DNA of 47,557 bases from an uncultured Clostridia bacterium (GTDB lineage: Bacteria; Bacillota; Clostridia; TANB77; CAG-508), in the NCBI GenBank assembly GCA_934157205.1, contig CAKPHJ010000009.1, positions 1 to 47,557 of the forward strand, read 5' to 3'. The notes under the pieces are model-generated. The model ran no database searches, was not told the DNA's origin, and saw only the letters and a list, made by a program, of their open reading frames with translations. Below are positions 16,763 to 26,280 of the stretch, piece after piece. A program made the position numbers and the translations under genes. The stretch's first letter is position 1. The number at the start of each line of letters is the position of its first letter.

Positions 16763-17977
16763 CTATTTTAACATTTCTATTGCTTTTTGCAATTGTTTAT
16801 CTTCACTTTCTTTTATTTCTAATACATTTTTTAAATTGTCTGGTAATTCTACCTTTTCATCTGGTTCAATTCCTACTTTGTTTATTTCTGTTTTATTAGG
16901 AGTTAAATACTTTTCTGTTGTTATTTTTAGTCCACTTCCATCTTGTAATTTTAGTATTTGTTGTATTACACCTTTTCCATATGTTTTTGTACCTACAATT
17001 TTTGCTTTTCCTAAATCTTTTAAAGCTCCAGCTAAAATTTCAGATGAACTTGCTGTATTTCCATTTGTTAGTACTATTATTGGTACATTTATAATTGGAT
17101 TTTCCTCTGATTTTTTTACTTTTTCATTTTGATTTTTATCAACTTCATATAATATTACAGAATCTTTGTCTAATATATAATCTGCAATTTTCAATGCCTC
17201 ATCAACAATTCCACCACCATTATTTCTTAAATCAATAATTAATGATTTTATTCCTTGTTTTTGCAATTCTTCATATTTTGATTTAAACTCATCTGATGTT
17301 CCTTCATCAAATGAAGAAAATCCTATATATCCAATATTGTTACTTAAAACTTTACTTTCTACTGGATTTACTTTTATGTTTTCTCTTTTTACTTCAAAAT
17401 TCATTGTTTCGTTATTTCTTAATATTTCAATTTTTACAGTAGAACCAATTTCCCCTTTTATTTTAGAAGATGCTGTTGACATTTCATCTGCAGTATATTG
17501 CACTCCATCAACTGAAACAATAAGGTCACCTGCTAAAATTCCTGCTTTTTCTGCTGGACTATCTTTTATTGTCGCTAAAACTTTTACTTTATTTGCATCT
17601 TGATCTTTTACCATATAAATTCCAATTCCAACAAAATTCCCCATTGTGTCTTCCATGTATTCTTGCATATCTTCTTTTGAAATATATTCTGTATATGGAT
17701 CATCAAGACCTTCTATATAGCCTTTTATAGCTCCTTCTTCTAGTTTATTTTCATTTACTTCACCTAAATAATATTTGTCTATTAATTTTTTATAATTTTG
17801 CAAATTTTTGCTTATTTCGTTTGTTGTATTAGATGATGAGCCTATTGTAGCTTCTATTAAACCACCATTAGTTAAATATCCATAAATTCCAATTGAAGTT
17901 ATAATAAATGTTATAAAAGCTACTAAAACAACTAGCATTATAATTTTATATGTTTTAATTTTTTTATTTTCATTCAT
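16763..17977 (-). CDS. ctpA: Carboxyl-terminal processing protease, S41 family
   Basis: A secreted or membrane-anchored serine protease of 404 residues. An N-terminal membrane helix (about 12-33) is followed by a PDZ domain (residues about 115-195: GIGIYMVKDQ, DSPAEKAGILAGDLIVSVDG), and the catalytic domain with the Ser/Lys dyad in NGNTASSSEILAGAL and TYGKGVIQ. In Firmicutes it acts on cell envelope or sporulation proteins. It follows two M23 hydrolases and FtsEX, a standard envelope neighbourhood. Confidence 0.95.
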   Translation of the reverse strand: MNENKKIKTYKIIMLVVLVAFITFIITSIGIYGYLTNGGLIEATIGSSSNTTNEISKNLQNYKKLIDKYYLGEVNENKLEEGAIKGYIEGLDDPYTEYISKEDMQEYMEDTMGNFVGIGIYMVKDQDANKVKVLATIKDSPAEKAGILAGDLIVSVDGVQYTADEMSTASSKIKGEIGSTVKIEILRNNETMNFEVKRENIKVNPVESKVLSNNIGYIGFSSFDEGTSDEFKSKYEELQKQGIKSLIIDLRNNGGGIVDEALKIADYILDKDSVILYEVDKNQNEKVKKSEENPIINVPIIVLTNGNTASSSEILAGALKDLGKAKIVGTKTYGKGVIQQILKLQDGSGLKITTEKYLTPNKTEINKVGIEPDEKVELPDNLKNVLEIKESEDKQLQKAIEMLK

Positions 17978-18012
17978 TTTTTTAATTCCTTTTAAATTTT
18001 TTTATGTATTAT

Positions 18013-19251
18013 TTACATATAATTTCTTGGATCTCTTCTACTGTCTCTTCCACTTGAAGACCATGAATATGGAGATACTCTTACTTCAAAATGCAAATGT
18101 GCTCCTGTTGAATTTCCTGAATTTCCACTTTGCATTATTGCTTGGCCTTTTGATACTGTTTGACCAGATGAAACATAAAATACTCCATTTCCATGTGCAT
18201 ACCATGTACGTAAACCATTTGTATGTTGTATTACAACATAATTACCATAACTTCCAGATATTGATGCAACACTTAAAACAACTCCATCTGCAGCTGCATA
18301 TACTGTTGTTCCAATTGGTACTGCATAATCTAATGCTCCATGATATTTTCCACTTGAATAATACATTTGTGTAGATATTATTCCAGATTTTACAGGACAT
18401 TGCAAATATCCTGAACCTCCACTTACATATGTACCTCCACCAGAATTAGAGTTAGAGCCAGAATTTGAAGAAGATGAGTTTCCTTTATTACTATTACTTT
18501 GTTGTTGTTTTTTCAAAGCTTCTAATTGTGCTTTATATCTTTGCTCTGCAGCTTTTAATTCTTGATTTATTTTATTATTTTCTTCTTGTAATTTATCTAA
18601 TTCTGATTGTGTTTGTTTTTCATCTTCAGATAATTTTGCTACATAAGAATTTTTTTCATTTTTTGCTTGTTGTAGCTGTGTAGTAACACTTTGCTTACTT
18701 GCTTTAGTTGTTGTTACTTCTTTTTTACTATCTTCTAATGTTTGTTTTGCTGTTTCAATTTCTTTCTTTTGATTTTCAATTTTTTCTAGTAATTCTGTAT
18801 CATTTGTTGCAACTTCTGTTACTAAATAATAATTTGATATTAAATCTGTAATGCTACTTGATGATAGCATAACATCTAGATATGATGTATCTCCAGCTTC
18901 ATATGTTGCAACTAATCTTGCTTGTAATAGTTCTTCTTGTTTTGTATAATCTTTTTGTGCTTTATTAAGATTTGTTTGAGCTTCAGATATTTTTGTATTT
19001 AAATCTGAAAGTTTTTCGTCAAGTTCATCAATTTGAGATTGATATTGTGAAATTTGGTTGTTTATATTTTCTACTTGTTGCATTGTAGAAGATTTTTCTT
19101 CTTTTATTCCTTCTAATTCTTCTTTTGTTTCATTAATTTTTTTATTGTTTTCTTCTAAGTCTGTTTTTGTTGCTGCTAATACTATATTAGCTTGCATTAA
19201 AAATATTACTATTAAAAACACCCCAACTATTTTTAAAACTAAATTTTTCAT
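18013..19251 (-). CDS. M23 peptidoglycan hydrolase with coiled coil
   Basis: A 412-residue exported protein with a signal peptide (1-26), a long coiled coil of E, K and Q (30-245) as in EnvC/PcsB, a Ser/Asn/Gly linker (about 250-275), and a C-terminal M23 (LytM) domain. Zinc ligands are HGALD (H and D) and the HLHFEVR motif (HxH). The coiled coil is the part expected to bind FtsX, so this is a likely FtsEX-activated endopeptidase. It lies 38 bases from a paralogue. Confidence 0.94.
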   Translation of the reverse strand: MKNLVLKIVGVFLIVIFLMQANIVLAATKTDLEENNKKINETKEELEGIKEEKSSTMQQVENINNQISQYQSQIDELDEKLSDLNTKISEAQTNLNKAQKDYTKQEELLQARLVATYEAGDTSYLDVMLSSSSITDLISNYYLVTEVATNDTELLEKIENQKKEIETAKQTLEDSKKEVTTTKASKQSVTTQLQQAKNEKNSYVAKLSEDEKQTQSELDKLQEENNKINQELKAAEQRYKAQLEALKKQQQSNSNKGNSSSSNSGSNSNSGGGTYVSGGSGYLQCPVKSGIISTQMYYSSGKYHGALDYAVPIGTTVYAAADGVVLSVASISGSYGNYVVIQHTNGLRTWYAHGNGVFYVSSGQTVSKGQAIMQSGNSGNSTGAHLHFEVRVSPYSWSSSGRDSRRDPRNYM

Positions 19252-19289
19252 AAGTTCCTCCTTATATTTTATTTTTCTTATGATGTATA

Positions 19290-20504
19290 TTATTCATTGT
19301 CATTTTGTGAATCAGGAATAAGATGATTTGTTATATATGGCATTGGATCTGTAACTATTCCATTTAATCTCACTTCAAAATGAGCATGTGCTCCTGTTGA
19401 ATAACCTGTAGAACCAACTTTTAATACAATTGTTTCTCCTCTTTTTACAGTTTGTCCAACTTGTACTGGTATTTCAGAACCATGAGCATATAGTGTAGAA
19501 ACACCTCCACCATGATCAATAACAACCATATTTCCATATGCTGAATTATACTGAGCCTTTACAACAATTCCATCATTTGCAGCTACAAAATTCGCTCCCA
19601 TTGGTGCACTTATATCTACTCCTGTGTGCAATTTATAAACTCCTGTTATAGGATGTGTTCTCATTCCATATTTTGATGTTATTCTTGTATAACCTGGTAC
19701 AGGCCAAGCAAGCTCTCCACCAATATATTTGCTGTCTAATCCACTTAATGCTGTTGTTAAAATTTCTGAATTTATAGCAGCAAAACGTGTATTGTATTCA
19801 TCTATTTTAGATTGAATTCCTTTTTCTTGATCAGACAATTTAGATATAAAGTTTTCCCTAACAATTTTTGTATTTTCAATAATTCTTGCTGTTTTTGTTT
19901 GGTTTCCTTTTATTGTTGCTAATTGTTCTTTGCTATTGTCTAGTTTCTTTTTTTCAAGTTCTATTTCATCTTTTTGTGTTTTCATATTTTCTAATAACTC
20001 TGTATCATATGTTGCAAGTTCCGTAATTAAAAAATAATTTGATAAAAATTCAGATACATTTTTTGAACTTAAAATTACATCTAAGTACTGTGTATCACTT
20101 GTTTCATACATAGCAACAAGTCTTTCATCTAATATTTTTTGCTGTCTTTCATATTTTTCAGTAGCATTTTGTAATTTTGTTTCTACTTCATCTATCGAGT
20201 TTTGTAATTTTGCAATTTTTATATTTAATTCATCAATTTCGCTTTGTGATGTTTGTATTTTTTCATCTAATTTTTGAACCTGTTGTAAATTTTCTGAAAG
20301 TTCATTTTGCACATCTTCCAATTGTTCAGAAGCCTCACTTATTTGCTCTTGTAATTCTTTTTGTTCATTTTGTAAATCATCTGTTTTGGTATTTGTTGTA
20401 TTATTTGCTGTATTACTTATGTTGTTTTCTTCTGCCAAAACAACAAATGATAAATTAAAACTAAAAATAGCAAAAACTAAAACAATACATAAAATTTTAC
20501 GCAT
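19290..20504 (-). CDS. M23 peptidoglycan hydrolase, second paralogue
   Basis: 404 residues: signal peptide (1-25), coiled coil (about 45-235) and M23 domain with zinc ligands HTGVD and HAHFEVR, all present. It directly follows ftsX (10 bases) and is a better candidate for the direct FtsX partner. It is a tandem paralogue of the 18013 gene, sharing the ATYDTELLE and YxxGDTxYLDV-type coiled-coil motifs, but it lacks the Ser-rich linker. Confidence 0.94.
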   Translation of the reverse strand: MRKILCIVLVFAIFSFNLSFVVLAEENNISNTANNTTNTKTDDLQNEQKELQEQISEASEQLEDVQNELSENLQQVQKLDEKIQTSQSEIDELNIKIAKLQNSIDEVETKLQNATEKYERQQKILDERLVAMYETSDTQYLDVILSSKNVSEFLSNYFLITELATYDTELLENMKTQKDEIELEKKKLDNSKEQLATIKGNQTKTARIIENTKIVRENFISKLSDQEKGIQSKIDEYNTRFAAINSEILTTALSGLDSKYIGGELAWPVPGYTRITSKYGMRTHPITGVYKLHTGVDISAPMGANFVAANDGIVVKAQYNSAYGNMVVIDHGGGVSTLYAHGSEIPVQVGQTVKRGETIVLKVGSTGYSTGAHAHFEVRLNGIVTDPMPYITNHLIPDSQNDNE

Positions 20505-20514
20505 GTTTTCTCCT

Positions 20515-21420
20515 TTATACTTTTAAATATTTTCTCATAGAAATAACACTACCTAAAGCACCAATTCCAATTCCTAGTAGCATATACACGAATATTATAG
20601 AATTAAACATGTCACTAAATGTTACTAAACTCATATTTATGACTTGCATAAATTGTGAACTTACCATTTTTTCAGCTACAAAGCTATATGCTATTCCTAC
20701 AATTGTTATAGAAATAATGCTTGCTACTATTCCTATAATCATACCTTCTACTATAAAAGGCCATCTTATAAATCCATTTGTTGCTCCAACATATTTCATT
20801 ATAGATATTTCTTTTCTTCTTGCATGAACTGTAAGTTTTATTGTATTTGCTATAATGAAAATTGAAATTATAATTAATAATGCTAGGATAACCCCTGTTA
20901 CAATTTTTATTCCATTTGCTAAATTTATAAGTGTTGTAACAGTTTCATCTTTACTTGTTATTTTTTTTATATTGTCAAATGTTATAATTTGGTCTTGCAC
21001 TTCTTTGCTTTTTGTTAGATCTGTTAGTGTTACTACATATGAAGCAGGAAATATATTGTTGCTTTCATAACCAGCAAGTAAATCTTGTTTATCTCCAAAT
21101 TTTTCTTTCATTTGATTTAGTGCTTCTTCTTTTGATTTATATTCTACAGTGCTTACACCATCTATTTTTCTTATTTTGTCTCCAATTTCGTCAATTTGTT
21201 CTTGTGTAGCATCATTATTTATAAATACTTGTATTCCTTGTGCTGATTCTACCTCTGATACAAAATGGTTTATGTTTTCTCCTAGAATTAAAAATATACC
21301 AAAAATTATCATAGTTGCACACATAATCATAAGTGATGCACCTGTAGATTTTTTGTTTTTGAATACATTTCCAAATCCTTCTCCTATTAAATATCCAAAT
21401 ATGTTATATTTCACAATCAT
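20515..21420 (-). CDS. ftsX: Cell-division protein FtsX
   Basis: The membrane partner of FtsE, regulating peptidoglycan hydrolases. 301 residues from MIVKYNIFGYLIGEGF. It has a membrane helix at about 25-45, the extracellular ECD (about 50-160) and three further helices at the C-terminus, as in the FtsX/MacB fold. The start at 21420 overlaps ftsE by 17 bases, which suggests translational coupling. Confidence 0.95.
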   Translation of the reverse strand: MIVKYNIFGYLIGEGFGNVFKNKKSTGASLMIMCATMIIFGIFLILGENINHFVSEVESAQGIQVFINNDATQEQIDEIGDKIRKIDGVSTVEYKSKEEALNQMKEKFGDKQDLLAGYESNNIFPASYVVTLTDLTKSKEVQDQIITFDNIKKITSKDETVTTLINLANGIKIVTGVILALLIIISIFIIANTIKLTVHARRKEISIMKYVGATNGFIRWPFIVEGMIIGIVASIISITIVGIAYSFVAEKMVSSQFMQVINMSLVTFSDMFNSIIFVYMLLGIGIGALGSVISMRKYLKV

Positions 21421-22090
21421 ACCCACCTTTTTTATCATCTCTAATTATTTCGCCTTTTTTTATATGGATAACTCTTTTTTTCATTTGATCTACTATATCT
21501 TTTGCATGTGTAGCTACTACTACTGTTGTACCTCTCATATTTATGTCATTTAATAAATTCATTATGTCCCATGCTGTATCTGGATCTAAATTACCTGTTG
21601 GCTCGTCTGCAATTAACATTGATGGATTATTTACTAAAGCTCTTGCAAGTGCTACCCTTTGTTGTTCTCCACCTGATAGTTCATTTGGATACATCTTAGC
21701 TTTTCCACTTAAGCCAACTAATGAAAGTACCATTGGAACTTGTCTTCTAATATGTCTTGGTGTTGCTCTTACTATATACATTGCATATGCAACATTGTCA
21801 TATACTGTTTTGTCTGGCAAAAGTCTAAAGTCTTGAAATACAACTCCCATACTTCTACGTAAATAAGGTATTCTGTTTGGTTTTAAAAATGTTGTATCTT
21901 TTCCATTTATTATTATTCTACCTAATGTAGGCTCTTCTTCTTTTAATATTAATTTTATAAGTGTTGATTTTCCACTACCTGATGAACCAACTAAAAAAGC
22001 AAACTCTCCTTTGTCTATAGTAAAATTCGCATTTTTAACAGCTTTTGTTCCAGTATCATATGTTTTTGATACATTTCTAAATTCTATCAT
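21404..22090 (-). CDS. ftsE: Cell-division ATP-binding protein FtsE
   Basis: The ATPase of FtsEX. The 228 residues contain Walker A GSSGSGKST, the Q-loop VFQDFRLL, the ABC signature LSGGEQQRVALARAL and Walker B MLIADEPTGNLD. It starts MIEFRNVSKTYDTGTKAV, typical. It is first in the ftsE-ftsX-M23-M23-ctpA-pgsA-greA run and overlaps ftsX. Confidence 0.97.
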   Translation of the reverse strand: MIEFRNVSKTYDTGTKAVKNANFTIDKGEFAFLVGSSGSGKSTLIKLILKEEEPTLGRIIINGKDTTFLKPNRIPYLRRSMGVVFQDFRLLPDKTVYDNVAYAMYIVRATPRHIRRQVPMVLSLVGLSGKAKMYPNELSGGEQQRVALARALVNNPSMLIADEPTGNLDPDTAWDIMNLLNDINMRGTTVVVATHAKDIVDQMKKRVIHIKKGEIIRDDKKGGYDCEI

Positions 22091-22184
22091 TTTATGTTCT
22101 CCTTATATTATTCGCCATAATTATATTTATTCTACTACATAATAACAATAAAGTTCACTTTTTGCAATACTTTTTAAATAAATT

Positions 22185-23138
22185 TTATATATTAATATCT
22201 TTATCTGTAATAAATTCGTTTGTAATCCAATTAGATGTAATTTTATAATAATCCATTAATTTTTCTGCATTTCCTGATTTTCCAAATGTATCATTTATTC
22301 CTAATCTTTTTAATTTACAAGGATATTCTGTTGTCAAAACTTCAGATATTGCAGAACCAAGTCCACCTATAATGTTGTGATCTTCAACAGATACCAATTT
22401 TTTTGTTTCTTTTGCACATTTTATTATTGTTTCTTTGTCTATTGGTTTTATTGTATGAATGTCAACAACTCTTATATCTATATTTTTTTCTTTTAACATT
22501 TGCTTAGCTTTTAATGCTTCTACAACTGTTACTCCTGTGGCAAATATGGTTCCATCTGTTCCATTTCCTATCTGCACAGCTTTTCCAATTTCAAATTTTT
22601 CATTTTCATCATAAATTACTGGTGTTGCAAGTCTTGCAAGCCTTAAATAAACTGGACCTTTTATTTTTGATATTGCTTTAACTGCCCATTTTGCTTGTGT
22701 ATCATCTGCAACAGATATAACTGTCATATTTGGCAATGTTCTCATTATAGATATATCTTCTAGCATTTGATGTGTTGCTCCATCTTCTCCTACTGTAATT
22801 CCACTGTGTGTTGCACATATTTTTACATTTAACATCGGATAACATATACTACTTCTTATTTGATCATATGCTCTTCCTGCTGCAAAAACTGCAAATGTGC
22901 TTGCATACGCTATTTTGCCACATGTTGCAAGACCTGCTGCTGTAGACATCATATTTGCTTCTGCAATTCCCATGTCGAAAAATCTATTTGGAAATTCTTT
23001 TGCAAACATTCCTGTTTTTGTTGCATTTGCTAGGTCTGCATCTAATACAACAATATTTTCATTTTCTTTTCCTAATTCTAATAAAGCTTCTCCATAACTT
23101 TGACGTGTAGCTTTTTTTTCTTCTTTTATTTTAACCAT
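22185..23138 (-). CDS. Transketolase, C-terminal subunit
   Basis: The 317 residues cover the pyrimidine-binding and C-terminal domains of transketolase. The catalytic Glu lies in MGIAEANMMSTAAGL. The segment GEDGATHQMLEDI is also conserved. In many Clostridia transketolase is encoded as two adjacent proteins, so this is a natural split and not a frameshift: there is a 62-base gap and the gene has its own start. Confidence 0.95.
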   Translation of the reverse strand: MVKIKEEKKATRQSYGEALLELGKENENIVVLDADLANATKTGMFAKEFPNRFFDMGIAEANMMSTAAGLATCGKIAYASTFAVFAAGRAYDQIRSSICYPMLNVKICATHSGITVGEDGATHQMLEDISIMRTLPNMTVISVADDTQAKWAVKAISKIKGPVYLRLARLATPVIYDENEKFEIGKAVQIGNGTDGTIFATGVTVVEALKAKQMLKEKNIDIRVVDIHTIKPIDKETIIKCAKETKKLVSVEDHNIIGGLGSAISEVLTTEYPCKLKRLGINDTFGKSGNAEKLMDYYKITSNWITNEFITDKDINI

Positions 23139-23200
23139 TTTTTTATTTCCTTGTATAATATATTTAGGTTTTTTTATAAAGGTTTTACCTATAAACCTTC

Positions 23201-24022
23201 CTATTTTTCTAATTCTTTCATTGCAATTTCAAATTGTTCATCATTAGGAGCTTTTCCATGCCATTCAACTTTATTTTCCATATATGAAACTCCTTTTCCT
23301 TTTATTGTTTTTGCAACTATACATGTTGGTTTTCCTTTTGTGTTTTTTGCTTTTTCAAATGCATTTAATATTTCTTGCATATTATTTCCGTTTATATTAA
23401 TAACTTCAAAACCAAAACTTTTGAATTTTTCGTCTATTGGGTATGAACTCATAACTTCTTCTATTGTTCCATCTATTTGTAAGTTGTTGTTGTCTATTAT
23501 AATACAAAGATTATCTAATTTATATTTGTTTGAAGCCATTGCTGCTTCCCATACTTGGCCTTCTTCTATTTCTCCATCACCTAAAACACAATATACTCTA
23601 TAATTTTTATTATCTAATTTGCCTGCAATTGCCATTCCATTTGCACATGATAAACCTTGACCTAATGAACCTGATGTCATATCTACACCCGGAACTTTAT
23701 TTATATCTGGATGTCCTTGTAAATAACTATCAATTTTTCTAAAATTTTTTAAGTCTTCTTTTGGGAAATAACCTTTATTAGCTAAACAGCTGTATAATAC
23801 TGGTGAGCAATGCCCTTTTGATAAAACTAGTCTGTCTCTATCTTCCCATTTTGGACTTTCTGGTTTTATATTCATTTCGTTAAAATATAATACTGTAAAT
23901 ATATCTGCTATTGAAAGAGAACCACCTGGATGTCCAGATTTTGCATAATATACTTCTTCTATTATTCCTTTTCTAATTTCTTTTGCTTTATTTTCAAGCT
24001 CTTCTATGTTTGTTATTTTCAT
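23201..24022 (-). CDS. Transketolase, N-terminal (TPP-binding) subunit
   Basis: 273 residues starting MKITNIEELENKAKEIRKG. It has the TPP motif GDGEIEEGQVWEAA ... NNN and the conserved GHPGGSLS and VLSKGHCSPVLY. The in-frame open stretch upstream (to 24115) lies over a terminator-like hairpin and is not protein-like, so ATG 24022 with AAAGGA upstream is chosen. Together with the C-terminal subunit it forms the pentose-phosphate enzyme. Confidence 0.95.
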   Translation of the reverse strand: MKITNIEELENKAKEIRKGIIEEVYYAKSGHPGGSLSIADIFTVLYFNEMNIKPESPKWEDRDRLVLSKGHCSPVLYSCLANKGYFPKEDLKNFRKIDSYLQGHPDINKVPGVDMTSGSLGQGLSCANGMAIAGKLDNKNYRVYCVLGDGEIEEGQVWEAAMASNKYKLDNLCIIIDNNNLQIDGTIEEVMSSYPIDEKFKSFGFEVININGNNMQEILNAFEKAKNTKGKPTCIVAKTIKGKGVSYMENKVEWHGKAPNDEQFEIAMKELEK

Positions 24023-24052
24023 AATAAATTCAATTCCTTTCGTATTTAATAA

Positions 24053-24083
24053 GAACAAAGTAACACGAGAGTCCCATTTGTTC
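24053..24083 (-). terminator. Possible terminator after the 6S-like RNA
   Basis: GAACAAA and TTTGTTC form a seven-base stem with a 17-base loop that contains GGGACTCTC. The T run after it is weak. It is between the RNA and tktN and resembles the outer hairpin of the repeat element. Confidence 0.35.
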
Positions 24084-24120
24084 TCGCCAGATTTGAGTTT
24101 TCGACTAATAAGCATACAAA

Positions 24121-24300
24121 AATCCCCGCCTTAGCCGTCAGATGTCTTGAATTTTTAAGGACCTGCTCCTAAAAACAGGTGGGTGCCTACCTAAATATTC
24201 ATGGGCTTCTCACTTCATTGGTGAGCTTGCACGCCATATTTAGAGATTTAGCCCCTCTTTGTATGTGTTGGTTCTAAAAATTCTGTCTATACGTACTATG
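24121..24300 (-). ncRNA. ssrS: 6S-like structured RNA
   Basis: A 180-base GC-richer island in an AT-rich gap. On the minus strand GAATTTTTA (24284-24276) pairs perfectly with TAAAAATTC; inside are the hairpins CTAAATAT / ATATTTAG with CTCAC / GTGAG, and ACCTG / CAGGT. The segment GGCACCCACCTG ... CAGGTCC matches the 6S RNA signature known from other bacteria. It has its own promoter. 6S RNA sequesters vegetative RNA polymerase. Other classes (SRP RNA, tmRNA, common riboswitches) were compared by eye and did not fit. The 24023-24543 gap is otherwise empty except for the promoter and hairpin. Confidence 0.55.
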
Positions 24301-24357
24301 CAGGGTAAATTAATTACTTATTTATTTTTTATTTTGTTCTTCTCTTAAGTTATTTAT

Positions 24358-24386
24358 ATTTTAGCATATACATATTTTATTTACAA
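24358..24386 (-). promoter_or_regulatory. Promoter of the 6S-like RNA
   Basis: TTGTAA (24386-24381), a 17-base spacer, and TAAAAT (24363-24358) on the minus strand. The start would be near 24350, about 50 bases before the structured part. Confidence 0.55.
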
Positions 24387-24543
24387 ATTTATATTTCTGC
24401 TTATATCTTAAAAAAATCATTTGAATATATGATTATCTTGTTTTTTTTGCTTATATCTCATTTAATTACATTTTTTCTAATTTGTTTTCATTTAAAAGTT
24501 GTGCTATAATTATTTTAATATTTTTGTTATAAATTATTTTTAT

Positions 24544-25259
24544 CTATTCCTTTATTTCTTTTGCCAATTTTCCAATTGCTTTAGTTTCAATTCTAGAAAC
24601 ATAAGAACGCGAAATTCCAAGCATTTCAGCAATTTCGTTTTGAGTTTTAGGTTTATACCCTCCGAAGTCCAAACCTAAGTTCTAAAATTGTTTTTTCTCT
24701 ATCTTTTAACAGTTCCTTCATTTTTTCATATAAAATTTTAATTTTAAATTTTATATCAACCTCATCTTCAATATTTCTTTCATCATTTTCCAATACTTCT
24801 TGCAATGTTACTACATTATCATCTTTATCTTTGCCGAATAGGTTCATTTAAAAATACCTCAGCAGATAACTTTTTAGTAGCTCGCAAATGCATCAAAATT
24901 TCATTATCTATACATCTAGAAACATATGTAGAAAGCCTTGCCCCCTTTTCAATATCAAAACTATTAATACCTTTTATTAAGCCAATTGTTCCTATTGAAA
25001 TTAAATCATCTTGTTCTACTTTGGAAGTTGAATATTTTTTTGCCACATGTGCAACTAACCTTAAGTTTCTTTCAATTAAAACATTTCGTGCTTCAGTATC
25101 ACCATTTGCCATCTGATGTAAAAATTTTCTTTCTTCTTCTTGTGTTAAAGGTTCTGGAAACAGAGTACCTCCTTGAATATACCCTACTACAAATACTGCT
25201 GTTTTTAAAAAATTTATAAATCCAATTATACCTGTTGAAAAATATAATGCCATAAACAT
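24544..25259 (-). CDS. sigK: Sporulation sigma factor SigK, needs two +1 shifts at CGG
   Basis: SigK directs late mother-cell gene expression in sporulation. The 237-residue reconstructed protein has a hydrophobic pro-sequence (MFMALYFSTGIIGFINFLK), region 2 (LIERNLRLVAHVAKKY, QDDLISIGTIGLIKGI), region 3 and region 4 (TQNEIAEMLGISRSYVSRIE). Codon 142 is CGG 24836-24834; the family has NEPIG(x)DK and skipping C gives PIGKDKDDN. The second site, CGG 24664-24662, follows RFGL; the shift gives GGYKPKTQNEIA. The end is TAG at 24546-24544. Without the shifts, region 4 is lost. The start is ATG 25259, with GGAGG eight bases upstream. The skin-type interruption of other sigK genes is not present. Confidence 0.93.
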
Positions 25260-25401
25260 TTGATGCACCTCCAAGTTTTATATTTTATGCAATATCAATT
25301 TGTTTTCTCTACTTAAACTATATGTTTATAAAATATAAAAGTGCATGACCTGTTATTTTATATTGTAATTTTTTAATTTGTTAAGAATATACTATACTAT
25401 T

Positions 25402-26214
25402 ATGAGTTTCTTTATTAATTGTATAAAAGGTATTGCAATAGGTGCTGGTGCAATTTTACCTGGAATAAGTAGTGGAGTTTTTTGTGTTATTTTTGGAATA
25501 TATGAAAAACTATTAGACAGCATTTTAAATTTCTTTAAAGATATTAAAAAAAACTTGGTATTTCTCATGCCAATATTAATTGGTGCTTTTTTAGGAATAA
25601 TATTATTTGGAAATATACTAAATTATATTTTATATGAATATCCTATACAAACAAAATCAATTTTCATTGGATTTATACTAGCAAGCTGTTATGAACTTTT
25701 TGAAAATACAAAAAAGAAATATAAATTAAAAATTCATTATATTTTCTTTTTTATGTTTTCATTAATTTTAGGAATTTTAAGTGTTATGTTAGAAAATTAT
25801 TTAGATATATTTTCTAATAATTCTACCAATTTTTTATATTTGACATTTTGCGGATTTTTAATGTCTGTTGGGGTTGTTGTTCCTGGTGTTAGTAGTACCA
25901 TTATTTTAATGCTTTTAGGAATATATTCAATTTATTTATCTAGTGTTTCTACATTGTTTTTTCCTGTCCTTATACCACTTGGAATAGGTTTAATAATTGG
26001 ATGTATTTTATTTATGATAATAATCAAATATTTTTTTGATAATTACTATATACAAACATTTTTTAGTATATTAGGTTTTACACTTGGTTCAATTTTTGTA
26101 CTATTTCCTAATTATAATTTTACTAGTAATTATTTTCCTATTGAACTAATATTAAGCTTTTTTTGTATTTTTTTAGGTTATTTTTTAGTTAGTTTTTTGC
26201 CAAAAAGCAAATAA
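25402..26214 (+). CDS. DUF368 membrane protein (PopT-type undecaprenyl phosphate transporter)
   Basis: A 270-residue protein with seven to eight membrane helices and the DUF368 duplicated signature: AGAILPGISSG (about residues 16-26) and VVVPGVSSTIILMLLG (about 160-175). DUF368 proteins are implicated in returning undecaprenyl phosphate to the inner leaflet for cell-wall synthesis. ATG 25402 is chosen because MSFFINCIKGIAIGAG is the typical start. No Shine-Dalgarno is visible and the upstream TATACT is only eight bases away, so the mRNA may be leaderless or nearly so. Confidence 0.9.
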   Translation: MSFFINCIKGIAIGAGAILPGISSGVFCVIFGIYEKLLDSILNFFKDIKKNLVFLMPILIGAFLGIILFGNILNYILYEYPIQTKSIFIGFILASCYELFENTKKKYKLKIHYIFFFMFSLILGILSVMLENYLDIFSNNSTNFLYLTFCGFLMSVGVVVPGVSSTIILMLLGIYSIYLSSVSTLFFPVLIPLGIGLIIGCILFMIIIKYFFDNYYIQTFFSILGFTLGSIFVLFPNYNFTSNYFPIELILSFFCIFLGYFLVSFLPKSK

Positions 26215-26280
26215 AAGATAGAGCTTTTACTTAGGAGAGGCTACTTGGAGGTAGCCTCTAAAACTCTATCTTTATTTTTT
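26215..26280. terminator. Branched bidirectional terminator
   Basis: The outer stem AAGATAGAG / CTCTATCTT encloses an inner hairpin GAGGCTAC / GTAGCCTC, followed by T-rich sequence on both sides. It separates the DUF368 gene from trhP. Confidence 0.85.

Noticed and set aside
23386..23390. Out-of-frame CGG triplets such as AAC GGA in tktN
   Set aside because: The genes continue in frame; they serve as controls rather than sites.
22185..24022. Transketolase as a frameshifted single gene
   Set aside because: Two separate genes with own starts and stops are the normal arrangement in many Clostridia, and no CGG lies at the junction.
24023..24115. N-terminal extension of the transketolase N subunit
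   Set aside because: It runs through a hairpin region and is not family-like; ATG 24022 fits the family start.
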